From Kaistia granuli DSM 23481 (lineage in GTDB: Bacteria > Pseudomonadota > Alphaproteobacteria > Rhizobiales > Kaistiaceae): a stretch of DNA of 64,000 nucleotides. Under the pieces are notes generated by a model. That model searched no databases. It had not been told where the DNA came from and worked only from the letters and a program-made list of their open reading frames with translations. The translations under genes and the position numbers were made by a program. Shown piece after piece: positions 57,191-64,000 of this stretch (positions are counted from its first letter, which is position 1; every line of letters begins with the position of its first letter). The stretch spans positions 177,799-241,798 of the forward strand of contig NZ_AQYH01000020.1 of the NCBI RefSeq assembly GCF_000380505.1, written 5' to 3'.

Positions 57191-58195
57191 ATGAACGTCA
57201 AGAATTCCTACACCTTGGCCGATGTGGCGATGCGGGCGGAGGTCAGCGAGATCACCGTCTCGCGCGTCCTTCGCAACAAGACGTCGGTCGCCGAGAAGAC
57301 GCGCGAGCGGGTGCTCGCGGTCGTCCGCGAGATGGGCTACGTGCCCAATCGAGTCGCGGGCACGCTCGCCTCCTCCGGCTCCAATCTGATCGGCGTCGTG
57401 CTGCCGTCCTTGTCCAACATCGTGTTTCCGGACGTGCTCCGCGGCATCCATGCCTCGCTCGCCTCGTCCGGCTACCAGCCCGTCGTCGGCGTCACCGATT
57501 ACGACATCGACGTCGAGGAGGCGCTGGTTGCTTCGCTGCTGTCCTGGCAGCCGGCGGCGATGATCCTGTCGGGCCTGCACCACACCGACTACACGGTCGA
57601 GATGCTGAAGCGCTCGGGCGTGCGCATCGCCGAACTGATGGACATCGATTCGACGCCGCTCGACATCGCCGTCGGCATGTCGCATCGGCAGGCCGGCGTC
57701 GATACGGCGCTGCATCTTCACAGGCGCGGCTATCGGCGCTTCGGCTATGTCGGCCATGATCGCAGCCGCGACCTGCGCGCGGCGCGCCGCTATGAGGGTT
57801 TCCGGCAGGGCCTGGCCGACGTCGGGCTGTCGCTGGTCGGCGAAGTAGCGGCCAATGCCCCGAGTTCAACCATGGTCGGCCGGGAACTGCTCGGGCAGTT
57901 GCTGGCCAAGCATCGCGACCTTGATGCCGTCGTCTTCTCCAATGACGACATGGCGGTCGGCGGCGTGTTCCATTGCTTCGCCGCCGGCATCCGGCCGCGC
58001 GAGGACCTGGCCCTATTCGGCTTCAACGGTCTCGATATCGGCCAGGCGCTGCCGCAGCCCTTGTCGACGATCCGCTCGCATCGCTTCCTGATTGGCAAGA
58101 CGGCGGCCGAAATGATCCTCGAGGCGCCGGAGCATCCGGGTACGCCGACCATCCGGGACACCGGCTACGAGATTGTCGAAGGCGCCACGGCCTGA
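57191..58195 (+). CDS. LacI family transcriptional regulator (GntR-like)
   Basis: 334 residues. HTH YTLADVAMRAEVSEITVSRVL at the N terminus with hinge GYVPNRVAGTLASS, followed by a sugar-binding domain (GVVLPSLSNIVFPDVLRGIH, VFSNDDMAVGGVFHCFA). The pattern after the hinge is close to E. coli GntR. It sits 94 bp after the SDR gene, on the same strand. The most likely targets are the AGCGCTGTCAT sites at 52449 and at 46182/46216. Confidence 0.9.
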   Translation: MNVKNSYTLADVAMRAEVSEITVSRVLRNKTSVAEKTRERVLAVVREMGYVPNRVAGTLASSGSNLIGVVLPSLSNIVFPDVLRGIHASLASSGYQPVVGVTDYDIDVEEALVASLLSWQPAAMILSGLHHTDYTVEMLKRSGVRIAELMDIDSTPLDIAVGMSHRQAGVDTALHLHRRGYRRFGYVGHDRSRDLRAARRYEGFRQGLADVGLSLVGEVAANAPSSTMVGRELLGQLLAKHRDLDAVVFSNDDMAVGGVFHCFAAGIRPREDLALFGFNGLDIGQALPQPLSTIRSHRFLIGKTAAEMILEAPEHPGTPTIRDTGYEIVEGATA

Positions 58196-58220
58196 GGGCG
58201 GATGGGAAGCGGCGAGGGCG

Positions 58221-58484
58221 CTACTGCTTCTCGATCGACTGGACCTTGTTGTCGGGCGTCAGCACCAGATCGTATTGCACGTAGCGGGTACCGTCGTCGC
58301 AGGTGACGCGGACGACGCGCCGCGCCGGCGTCGATACCTTGTCATTGACGGCGATGTTGCTGACGCGGTCGCACCAATGGCCGGCATTGCGGATGGCGCG
58401 GCCGGCCTGGCGCTCCAGAATCGCGGCGTTGGCCAATGTCGATGCCGCCGTGATGGCGACGACGGCTATCAGCATGGACTTCAT
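58221..58484 (-). CDS. Small secreted protein of unknown function
   Basis: 87 residues. Signal peptide MKSMLIAVVAITAASTLANA, then a soluble part with two cysteines (GHWCDRVS and RVTCDDGTRYVQYDL), probably disulfide-linked. GGAG lies about 10 nt upstream of the ATG at 58484. No named family recognised; it is convergent with the lacI-type gene. Confidence 0.65.
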   Translation of the reverse strand: MKSMLIAVVAITAASTLANAAILERQAGRAIRNAGHWCDRVSNIAVNDKVSTPARRVVRVTCDDGTRYVQYDLVLTPDNKVQSIEKQ

Positions 58485-58577
58485 CGATTTCGGCTCCGGA
58501 TCTGTGGCGTGACGCATCCGACTCTGACGCTACGTTAGCATGGCGCCGCCGGGATTTCGCAGGCGCTGCCCGAGCGT

Positions 58578-59099
58578 CTAGTTGAAGAATTCCTTGAACC
58601 AGTCGACGGCCAGATAGGGGCCGACGCCCCAGACCAGCACCCAGGCGGCGGCGCCGATCGTGTTGGCGACCAGGAAGCGGGGCCACGGCATGGCGACTGC
58701 GCCGGCGACCAGGCCGTTCAGCTGCCGCAGCACATTGACGAAGCGCGCGCCCATGACGATCCAGGCGCCATGGACGCGGAACATCGTCTCGATCCTGGTC
58801 AGCCGCTCTGGCGTCAGCTTGATGTAATGGCCGAAGCGAAGCAGTAGAGGCCGGCCGCCGAAATGGCCGATGGCATAGCCGGTGCTGTCGCCGAGCACGG
58901 CGCCGCAGAAGGCCGCGAACAGCGCGTGAACGAGGTTGATGTCGCCCTTGGTGGCCAGCGCCGCGATGGCGACGAGCGCGCTTTCGCCGGGGAGTGGCGC
59001 GCCGAGCGCCTCGAAATAGATGATCACGAAGATGGCGAAACTGCCATAGGCGGCGATATAGGGCTCGATCAGGGCAAGACCGTCCTGCATCCAGTGCAT
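58578..59099 (-). CDS. DedA family membrane protein
   Basis: 173 residues with four or five membrane spans. Family motifs are FEALGAPLPGESALVAIAALA near residue 27, GDSTGYAIGHFGGRPLLLRFG near 60 and GARFVNVLRQLNGLVAGAVAMPW near 110. DedA/VTT-domain proteins act in lipid flipping and envelope homeostasis. MHWMQDGLAL is the start because GAGG lies 6 nt upstream. Confidence 0.88.
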   Translation of the reverse strand: MHWMQDGLALIEPYIAAYGSFAIFVIIYFEALGAPLPGESALVAIAALATKGDINLVHALFAAFCGAVLGDSTGYAIGHFGGRPLLLRFGHYIKLTPERLTRIETMFRVHGAWIVMGARFVNVLRQLNGLVAGAVAMPWPRFLVANTIGAAAWVLVWGVGPYLAVDWFKEFFN

Positions 59100-59277
59100 G
59101 TGTGCCTCGTCTTTCCGGCCGCCGATGGATCTTGGCACTGTGCCGGTACCGCGCTCGACTTGCCAGCCGCATCGGCGGTCGATTTACCTTGCAGGGTCAA
59201 TTCGCGTGACAGCCCCGCGCAATATGGGCACCTTGCGAGGCATAGTTGCGAATTGCGTGGTCTTGTGCGGTGAAAGC

Positions 59278-60396
59278 ATGCCCTCCATCAAGGCGTATCT
59301 GCCCGATGCCGACATCTGGAAGGCTGGTCTTCGGACCGCGGTAGCGGGTGGTCTCGCCCTGCTGGTCGCGCAGTTGCTGGCGCTGCCGCAGGGCTACTGG
59401 TCGGTGATGACGGCGATCGTCATCATGCAGACCCGACTCGGCGCCTCGCTCAAGGCGGCGGGCGACCGTGTGCTCGGCACGCTGGCGGGCGCGGCCTTCG
59501 GGTTCGTCGTGGCGCTGCTGACACCCTCGACGCCCGGCTGGACCTGGGTCGGCCTGATATTCTCGATCGGTGTGCTCGGCATGCTGGCCGCCTACCGGCC
59601 GAGCTACCGCGTCGCGCCGATGACGGCGGCGATCGTGCTCGTCGCCACGCCCTCGCATGCGGTGGCGCTGATTTCGGCCACGCATCGCGTCACCGAGATC
59701 CTGATCGGCTGCGCCGTCGGCATTCTCGTTTCGCTCGTGGTCACGCCGGCCCGCTCGGACACCAGCCTGCGCAACGAGGCCAATCATGCGATCGGGCTGC
59801 TGGTCAAGCTGATCGGTCTGGATATCGCCGGCCAGTCCGGCAAGCCGGACGAAGCAGCCCGCTCGCAGGTGAATGACGAGATCTACAATTCGTACCGGAC
59901 GATCGATACGCTGACCCGCGAGGTCCAGGAGGAGCAGGCCAGCCATATTTCGCGCGGCTCGCTGGATCCGGAACGGCTGCGGCTCTGCCTGCGGGATCTG
60001 CGCACATCGACCTTCCTCTTGCGCCGTGTCACCCGGCTGCCATGGCCAACCTCGCTCGATGCGGGGATGGCGGGGTCGGCCAAGGCGGTCACGGACAATA
60101 TCGGCAGCTACCTGCTGGCGATCGGCGGCGCCCTGTCCGGCCAGGTGGCGCCGCCGGCCACCGACAATCTCGAGGGATCGTTCGCGGCCTTCGCCTCAGC
60201 GACCCGCAGCCTGATTGAGCAGGCGAGCCCGGCCGCGTCCGACAGCGCCAGCTCGACGGTCGCGCCAGCGGCCGCCGACGATCACGCCGTCGCCTATCTC
60301 GCCAACCTTTCCTTTGCCCTGGAACAGGTCCGCTACTCGACCGAGAAGCTTGCGGAATGCGTCGCCGACATGGCGGGCGCGACCGACAGATCCTGA
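59278..60396 (+). CDS. FUSC family membrane protein
   Basis: 372 residues. Six hydrophobic segments in the first 165 residues (LRTAVAGGLALLVAQLLALP, GYWSVMTAIVIMQTRLGASL, RVLGTLAGAAFGFVVALL) match the fusaric-acid-resistance/aromatic-acid exporter N-terminal domain, followed by a cytoplasmic helical part. The ATG at 59278 has GGTGAAAG upstream; the frame is open from 59098. It is 26 bp before crcB and may be co-transcribed with it. Confidence 0.82.
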   Translation: MPSIKAYLPDADIWKAGLRTAVAGGLALLVAQLLALPQGYWSVMTAIVIMQTRLGASLKAAGDRVLGTLAGAAFGFVVALLTPSTPGWTWVGLIFSIGVLGMLAAYRPSYRVAPMTAAIVLVATPSHAVALISATHRVTEILIGCAVGILVSLVVTPARSDTSLRNEANHAIGLLVKLIGLDIAGQSGKPDEAARSQVNDEIYNSYRTIDTLTREVQEEQASHISRGSLDPERLRLCLRDLRTSTFLLRRVTRLPWPTSLDAGMAGSAKAVTDNIGSYLLAIGGALSGQVAPPATDNLEGSFAAFASATRSLIEQASPAASDSASSTVAPAAADDHAVAYLANLSFALEQVRYSTEKLAECVADMAGATDRS

Positions 60397-60422
60397 AATT
60401 CAAAACTGAAATGGAGGCTCGA

Positions 60423-60812
60423 ATGCGACCCTTGGACGTCTTATGGGTTGGCCTGGGTGGTGGCGCGGGATCGCTGCTGCGCTGGTGGATCGGCAGGCTC
60501 GTCGGCGAGCGCTATCACGGCGCCTTTCCGCTCGGGACCTTCCTGATCAACGTCTCCGGTGCCTTCGTCATCGGCTATCTGTCGGTGCTGTTCTCGGTCG
60601 ACTGGCGCGACCGCTTCGGCACGATTCTGAACGCCGGCGTGCTGACCGGCATCCTTGGCGGCTATACGACGTTCAGCAGCATGCAGCTCGACGCGGCGAA
60701 ACTCAGCGGCGGTGGCCGTCCCGGTCTCGCGGCCGGCTATCTGCTGGCGTCGACCGCCGTCGGCCTCGTCGCTGCCGCGCTCGGCGCGGCGCTTGCCCGC
60801 CTGCAGGCTTGA
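60423..60812 (+). CDS. crcB: Fluoride ion channel CrcB, copy 1
   Basis: 129 residues, four membrane spans. Fluc motifs: LGGGAGSLLRWWIG, FPLGTFLINVSGAFVIGYL near residue 37 (pore Asn) and GGYTTFSSMQLD near 78 (Phe box and Na-site region). It exports fluoride passively. GGAGG (60413-60417) is five nt before ATG 60423; an ATG at 60411 is in frame. No fluoride riboswitch fits in the short upstream gap. Confidence 0.9.
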   Translation: MRPLDVLWVGLGGGAGSLLRWWIGRLVGERYHGAFPLGTFLINVSGAFVIGYLSVLFSVDWRDRFGTILNAGVLTGILGGYTTFSSMQLDAAKLSGGGRPGLAAGYLLASTAVGLVAAALGAALARLQA

Positions 60813-60824
60813 GGAGATCTCGCG

Positions 60825-61217
60825 ATGATCAATCTCGTCATACTGGTCTTCATCGGCGGCGCCATCGGCGCGATGGGGCGCGAATTCCTGATGCTCGGCG
60901 TGCCGGAACTGTCGGACGGATTTCCGATGGCGATCCTGATCGCCAACATCGTCGCCGCCTTCCTGCTCGGTCTGGTCACCGGCCTGCACAAGCGGAAAGT
61001 CGTCACGGACGACGTCAATACCATGGTCGGCACCGGCATCATGGGCGGCCTCTCGACCTTTTCGAGCTTCGCCTATGGCGCTGTCGTGTTGATGACGGCG
61101 TCCGCGTCGGGCGCCGTCGTCGCAATCGTCTATGTGCTGATCAGCCTGGTGCTGGGCTATGGCGCCGTTCTCGCCGGCCTGAAGCTTGGCCAGAGCGGCG
61201 CTACGCAACCGAACTGA
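60825..61217 (+). CDS. crcB: Fluoride ion channel CrcB, copy 2
   Basis: 130 residues. Similar fold to copy 1: FIGGAIGAMGREFLML, FPMAILIANIVAAFLLGL (pore Asn) and GGLSTFSSFAYG. It starts 12 bp after copy 1. Tandem crcB genes are known in other bacteria; whether these form a heterodimer or two homodimers cannot be told from sequence. Confidence 0.88.
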   Translation: MINLVILVFIGGAIGAMGREFLMLGVPELSDGFPMAILIANIVAAFLLGLVTGLHKRKVVTDDVNTMVGTGIMGGLSTFSSFAYGAVVLMTASASGAVVAIVYVLISLVLGYGAVLAGLKLGQSGATQPN

Positions 61218-61237
61218 AGCTGATTCCGCCCGCGCTG

Positions 61238-62323
61238 TCAGGCCAGCGTGGGCGGCGTCCCGTTCTGGTCGGTATGGGCGTGCGGCAGGATCCAAGGCTC
61301 GTCGACGGGCATCAGGGTCGACTTGGCTAGGAGCCGCACGCTTGTCTCGAACTCTGCGCGGAGCGTGATGAAGGAGGCGCGGCAAGCTTCGCGATCCGGC
61401 AGCGTCGGCAATCCGATCTCCCCGAGCTTGGCATAGAGCTGGTCGAAGCTTTCGATCAGCTTCGGATCGACCGTATTGTCGGTCCAGACATCCGCGGGTG
61501 TGTTCGGGTTTAGTTCGATGGCGATCAGCTTGAGCGCGTTGACGCCCGTCTGGCGACAGATACGAGCCGATTCCGTATGCTTCGGGTCGAGACAGGCGAC
61601 CAGCAGCGAGGTGGCGTCGAGCACGGCCGCCGCCGCACCGACCCAGCTGGTGCCGCGATAGACGGCCGGCACATAGGCGAGGATCGGCGAGATCGAATGC
61701 GTCTCGAGCACGCCGCGGAACCAGGTTTCCCAATCCTCCCAGACGGCGCTGTGATGCTCGATCTGGCCGGAGCGCTGCAAGGATTCCAGAAGGCTTGAAC
61801 TGGTCGGACGTCGGCCGGTGCGGGCATAGAGCCAGCCGACCTTGCGCTCGCGGATCTGGATGGCGGCCTGGTAGCCGGGCACGAAGGTAAACAGCAGGAT
61901 GACGACGGCAAGGCCGATGGCCGCCTCGAAGATGGCGAGGAACTCACCGATCAGGCTGGGCGGCGTCTTGAAGCCGAGCGTGCTGAGCGCCGATCCGCTG
62001 GCCGTGAAGGCGTAGGCCCAGCTGGACTCGGCCTTGAGGCCCCAGAGGATGAACATGAAGCCTACCTGGACCAGCAGGAACCAGATCGCGACGGCGAAGA
62101 AGATGAAGAGCGGCAGTACCCAGGCCTGGACCCGCTGCGACCGCGCATAGTCGCTCTTGTCGGCTAGCGCGTGCGTGATCGACACGGCGCCCGCCCTTGC
62201 CCAGCGCTCGACGAAATCCCGTTCCCGTCGATTGAGCAGCACGACCCGGACGATCGACCGGAAATAGAGAATTATCGCGGCGATACCGATGAGTACGGCC
62301 GCTATTCGGATCGTCGAATCCAT
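61238..62323 (-). CDS. Multi-span membrane protein with ion-channel-like pore segment
   Basis: 361 residues. N-terminal spans at about 5-25, 68-95 and 125-150, with TASGSALSTLGFKTP between the last two, resembling the pore loop plus filter of two-span cation channels. The C-terminal 200 residues are soluble and mostly helical (SSLLESLQRSGQIEHHSAVW). No known name; potassium-channel-like is the closest reading. It is convergent with crcB copy 2. Confidence 0.6.
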   Translation of the reverse strand: MDSTIRIAAVLIGIAAIILYFRSIVRVVLLNRRERDFVERWARAGAVSITHALADKSDYARSQRVQAWVLPLFIFFAVAIWFLLVQVGFMFILWGLKAESSWAYAFTASGSALSTLGFKTPPSLIGEFLAIFEAAIGLAVVILLFTFVPGYQAAIQIRERKVGWLYARTGRRPTSSSLLESLQRSGQIEHHSAVWEDWETWFRGVLETHSISPILAYVPAVYRGTSWVGAAAAVLDATSLLVACLDPKHTESARICRQTGVNALKLIAIELNPNTPADVWTDNTVDPKLIESFDQLYAKLGEIGLPTLPDREACRASFITLRAEFETSVRLLAKSTLMPVDEPWILPHAHTDQNGTPPTLA

Positions 62324-62384
62324 GCATGTGCTCCACTGCGTTTTCGAACTGGCGGCCCCCGCAGGTCTTTGCCAGTCGCCGGTT

Positions 62385-63422
62385 TCAGGAAGGGGTTGGA
62401 GAGGTAGGTTTCGGCTTGTCGAGGATGCCGCCCTGGATCGGTTCGTGCGGATGCGGCTGCAGATCGGCCTTGGGCAGCAGGAACAGCCAGGTGACGAACA
62501 CGAAGGGGGCGGTGAAGGTGGGAATGCCGAGCGGGCCGACGGCCGCGTCCATCGCGCCTTGCACGATCACGGTGAAGATGGTGCCGAGCAGCGCGTAGAG
62601 CGCGACGCGCCAGGACGGCTGGTAGAAGACGCAGCCGAGGCCGACCGCCGTCAGAACCGGGCTGAAGCCGTACAGGCCGGCGCTGATCGAAGCTTCGCTG
62701 GCACCCAGGATGAACGCCATGATGATGGCGACGGCCGAACCGGCGAGGGCGAAGATCGCGGCGAAGCGGGAGCTGACGGCGAGGCCGATGATCACCAGAC
62801 AACCGCTGATCGCGTTGTTGATCAGGAAGACCTGCGCCGGGCCCTTCAGCCAGATCCACAGGAGATCGAGCGGCGACAGGATCACGCTGGCAACGCCGGG
62901 GGCGTGCGGCAGGGCCGGTGGTGACAGACCGGCGATCGGCATATGGCCGAAGGAGTAGGCGCCGAGCACGAGAAACCAGGTCGTGAGCACGAAGGGGAAG
63001 GTGAGGGCGGGCGCGCCCCACGTCTTCATGACGTTGGAGACCGCCAGCATCACCACCGTCGAAACGGCGGCGCCGAGGATCAGCACCAGCCACATCGCCG
63101 GGCTCCCAGCCAGGAAGGTCGGCATGGCGGCGCCGACCAGCACGCCATTGAAACCGAACAGGCCCTGCTTCAGAGAGGGTCCGTCGGCGTTCAGCAGCAT
63201 TGCCGTGACGGTGGCGATGACCAGCGCCAGCACGGCGCCGACGGCGATGGCGATCTGCCCGGCGACGATCGCCCCCCACAGGATGGCGAGCAGGAAGAAC
63301 AGACCGGTCAGCGGATTGTTCTGGAAGATGACCTGGCCGGCGCCGCGCAGGCAGATGTCGATGAAACCGAGCGCGCTGTTGCGCGCTGCAATGTCGTCCC
63401 AGGACTTCATCACGTCGGTCAT
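62385..63422 (-). CDS. Urea transporter (UT family)
   Basis: 345 residues with about ten membrane spans arranged as two repeats. The UT signatures LFGFNGVLVGAAMPTFL near residue 94 and LYGFSPVLTAVGLGCVFY near 256 are each the start of one half. It provides facilitated urea entry. GGGAG lies about 9 nt before ATG 63422. It lies downstream of ureG on the same strand, separated by a broken ureD copy, consistent with a urease locus extending beyond the window. Confidence 0.93.
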   Translation of the reverse strand: MTDVMKSWDDIAARNSALGFIDICLRGAGQVIFQNNPLTGLFFLLAILWGAIVAGQIAIAVGAVLALVIATVTAMLLNADGPSLKQGLFGFNGVLVGAAMPTFLAGSPAMWLVLILGAAVSTVVMLAVSNVMKTWGAPALTFPFVLTTWFLVLGAYSFGHMPIAGLSPPALPHAPGVASVILSPLDLLWIWLKGPAQVFLINNAISGCLVIIGLAVSSRFAAIFALAGSAVAIIMAFILGASEASISAGLYGFSPVLTAVGLGCVFYQPSWRVALYALLGTIFTVIVQGAMDAAVGPLGIPTFTAPFVFVTWLFLLPKADLQPHPHEPIQGGILDKPKPTSPTPS

Positions 63423-63541
63423 CGTCGGCTCCCTTCCTGTTCGCAAGGGCCGTCAAGCCCAGAGAAAATTGTCCGGAACGCGGACGCCTGCCACCGCGAC
63501 CAGAACGCGCGAATAGCCGCGCTGTCCGGCGCCGTCTCCAT
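63419..63541 (-). CDS. Possible 40-residue peptide before the urea transporter gene
   Basis: ATG at 63541 opens a 40-codon frame (METAPDSAAIRAFWSRWQAS...) whose stop overlaps the urea transporter start in the ATGA manner. AGG lies about 10 nt upstream. It could be a leader peptide coupled to the transporter, a remnant of another gene, or chance. Confidence 0.25.
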   Translation of the reverse strand: METAPDSAAIRAFWSRWQASAFRTIFSGLDGPCEQEGSRR

Positions 63542-63629
63542 GCCGAGGACCTGAAGATCAGACCTGCATCATAGGGCAGCCGACGGGCGCCGGAAGCAAG
63601 CCCCCTTTCGTGATCAAATGTCGGGTCGA

Positions 63630-63837
63630 TCACCGCGCAGGCAGGCCCGGCATCTCCTCGTCCCAATGAGCGCTTGCTGCACGATCAACGGCGCACGGCG
63701 ATGCAGCACGGAGACACGGAACGCTCGAAGCACCGCACTCAGCCGAGCCGGACCAGCGCGTTCTTGCCGAGCGAGCCATTTGGGAGTTGCATCGGCTCGT
63801 CCTGATAGCCGGACAGTTCCCGAGCATCGTCCCGCAT
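63630..63837 (-). pseudogene. ureD: Broken N-terminal remnant of urease accessory gene ureD
   Basis: Its ATG overlaps the ureG stop (TGATG). The first 32 codons (ELSGYQDEPMQLPNGSLGKN, then ALVRLG) match the N terminus of alphaproteobacterial UreD/UreH as I remember it, then hit a stop. The next UreD-like pieces follow in order but in shifted frames: FERSV, VLHRRAPLIVQQAL, then WDEEMPGLP, ending at a stop at 63630. At least two frameshifts and one stop break it, and the rest of the gene is absent. The identity rests on remembered family pattern. Confidence 0.7.
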
Positions 63838-64000
63838 CAGGCGGTTTCCTTCTCGTTTCGCGTATCGAACAACACGTTCTCGCGGATCAACTCGACGAGC
63901 TCGGGGATGCCCTCATTGGTCTTGCAGTTGGTGAAGACGAAGGGCTTCTTGCCGCGCATCATGCGGGAATCGTCGTCCATCACCTGCAGGCTGGCGCCGA
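63837..64000 (-). CDS. ureG: Urease accessory GTPase UreG (3' end; gene continues outside window)
   Basis: The last 53 codons are in the window: LQVMDDDSRMMRGKKPFVFT then NCKTNEGIPELVELI, matching the UreG C terminus with the (F/T)N guanine-recognition motif. UreG delivers nickel to urease with UreE/F/D. The stop overlaps the ATG of the ureD remnant. The nucleotide-binding P-loop is beyond the window. Confidence 0.9.
   Translation of the reverse strand, partial: GASLQVMDDDSRMMRGKKPFVFTNCKTNEGIPELVELIRENVLFDTRNEKETA

Noticed and set aside
60397..60422. Fluoride riboswitch before crcB
   Set aside because: The gap after the FUSC gene is only 26 bp, too short for the aptamer, and no conserved motif is present.
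62302..63666. 454-codon minus-strand frame overlapping the urea transporter
   Set aside because: The UT signatures are in another frame (62385-63422). This frame only carries short pieces of the ureD remnant at its start and is otherwise Arg/Ala noise.

Overview
This is a GC-rich alphaproteobacterial chromosome segment, most likely from the order Hyphomicrobiales (Rhizobiales). Three things point there: the conserved block dnaE, rpsB-tsf-pyrH-frr-uppS-cdsA-dxr-rseP-bamA-lpxD-fabZ-lpxA-lpxI-lpxB, gltA, gltX, comEC, lexA; the use of LpxI rather than LpxH; and LexA boxes of the alphaproteobacterial type GTTC-N7-GTTC. I did not assign a genus.

Positions 1-26,850 are the housekeeping core. A membrane metallophosphoesterase (cut by the window edge) and a DUF1269 protein come first. 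Next is a 32-residue single-span peptide whose promoter carries a perfect LexA box, followed by dnaE. A dense plus-strand series then covers translation (rpsB, tsf, frr), UMP kinase, undecaprenyl, CDP-diacylglycerol and isoprenoid synthesis, envelope assembly (rseP, bamA) and lipid A synthesis (lpxD, fabZ, lpxA, lpxI, lpxB). On the minus strand lie citrate synthase, glutamyl-tRNA synthetase and an autoregulated lexA with two boxes; comEC is on the plus strand between gltX and lexA.

Positions 26,890-36,620 hold a periplasmic nitrate reductase operon (napEDABC), a heme oxygenase, a glycine betaine/proline-type ABC transporter with a readable promoter and operator-like palindrome, and a solitary HNH nuclease with a possible PUA/EVE-like reader domain.

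Positions 36,700-58,200 are a carbohydrate region. One cluster (SDR, tagatose/psicose 3-epimerase-like protein, ROK regulator, PfkB kinase, GatZ/KbaZ-like protein) looks like polyol or ketose catabolism through tagatose 6-phosphate. A second carries all four functions of C4 acid-sugar (tetronate) catabolism, LtnD, OtnI, OtnK and OtnC, beside an RbsABC-type ABC transporter. A third has another RbsABC-type transporter, a XylB-like sugar dehydrogenase and a GntR-like LacI regulator. Copies of one LacI-type operator (core AGCGCTGTCAT) lie upstream of both ltnD and the third cluster, which suggests one regulator links them.

Positions 58,200-64,000 carry small envelope proteins, a FUSC-family protein, two tandem crcB fluoride channel genes, a channel-like membrane protein, a urea transporter, a frameshifted ureD remnant and the 3' end of ureG. 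A family of about 120-bp palindromic intergenic repeats (two full copies and one half copy) is scattered through the window. I saw no tRNA, rRNA, CRISPR array, phage or insertion sequence.
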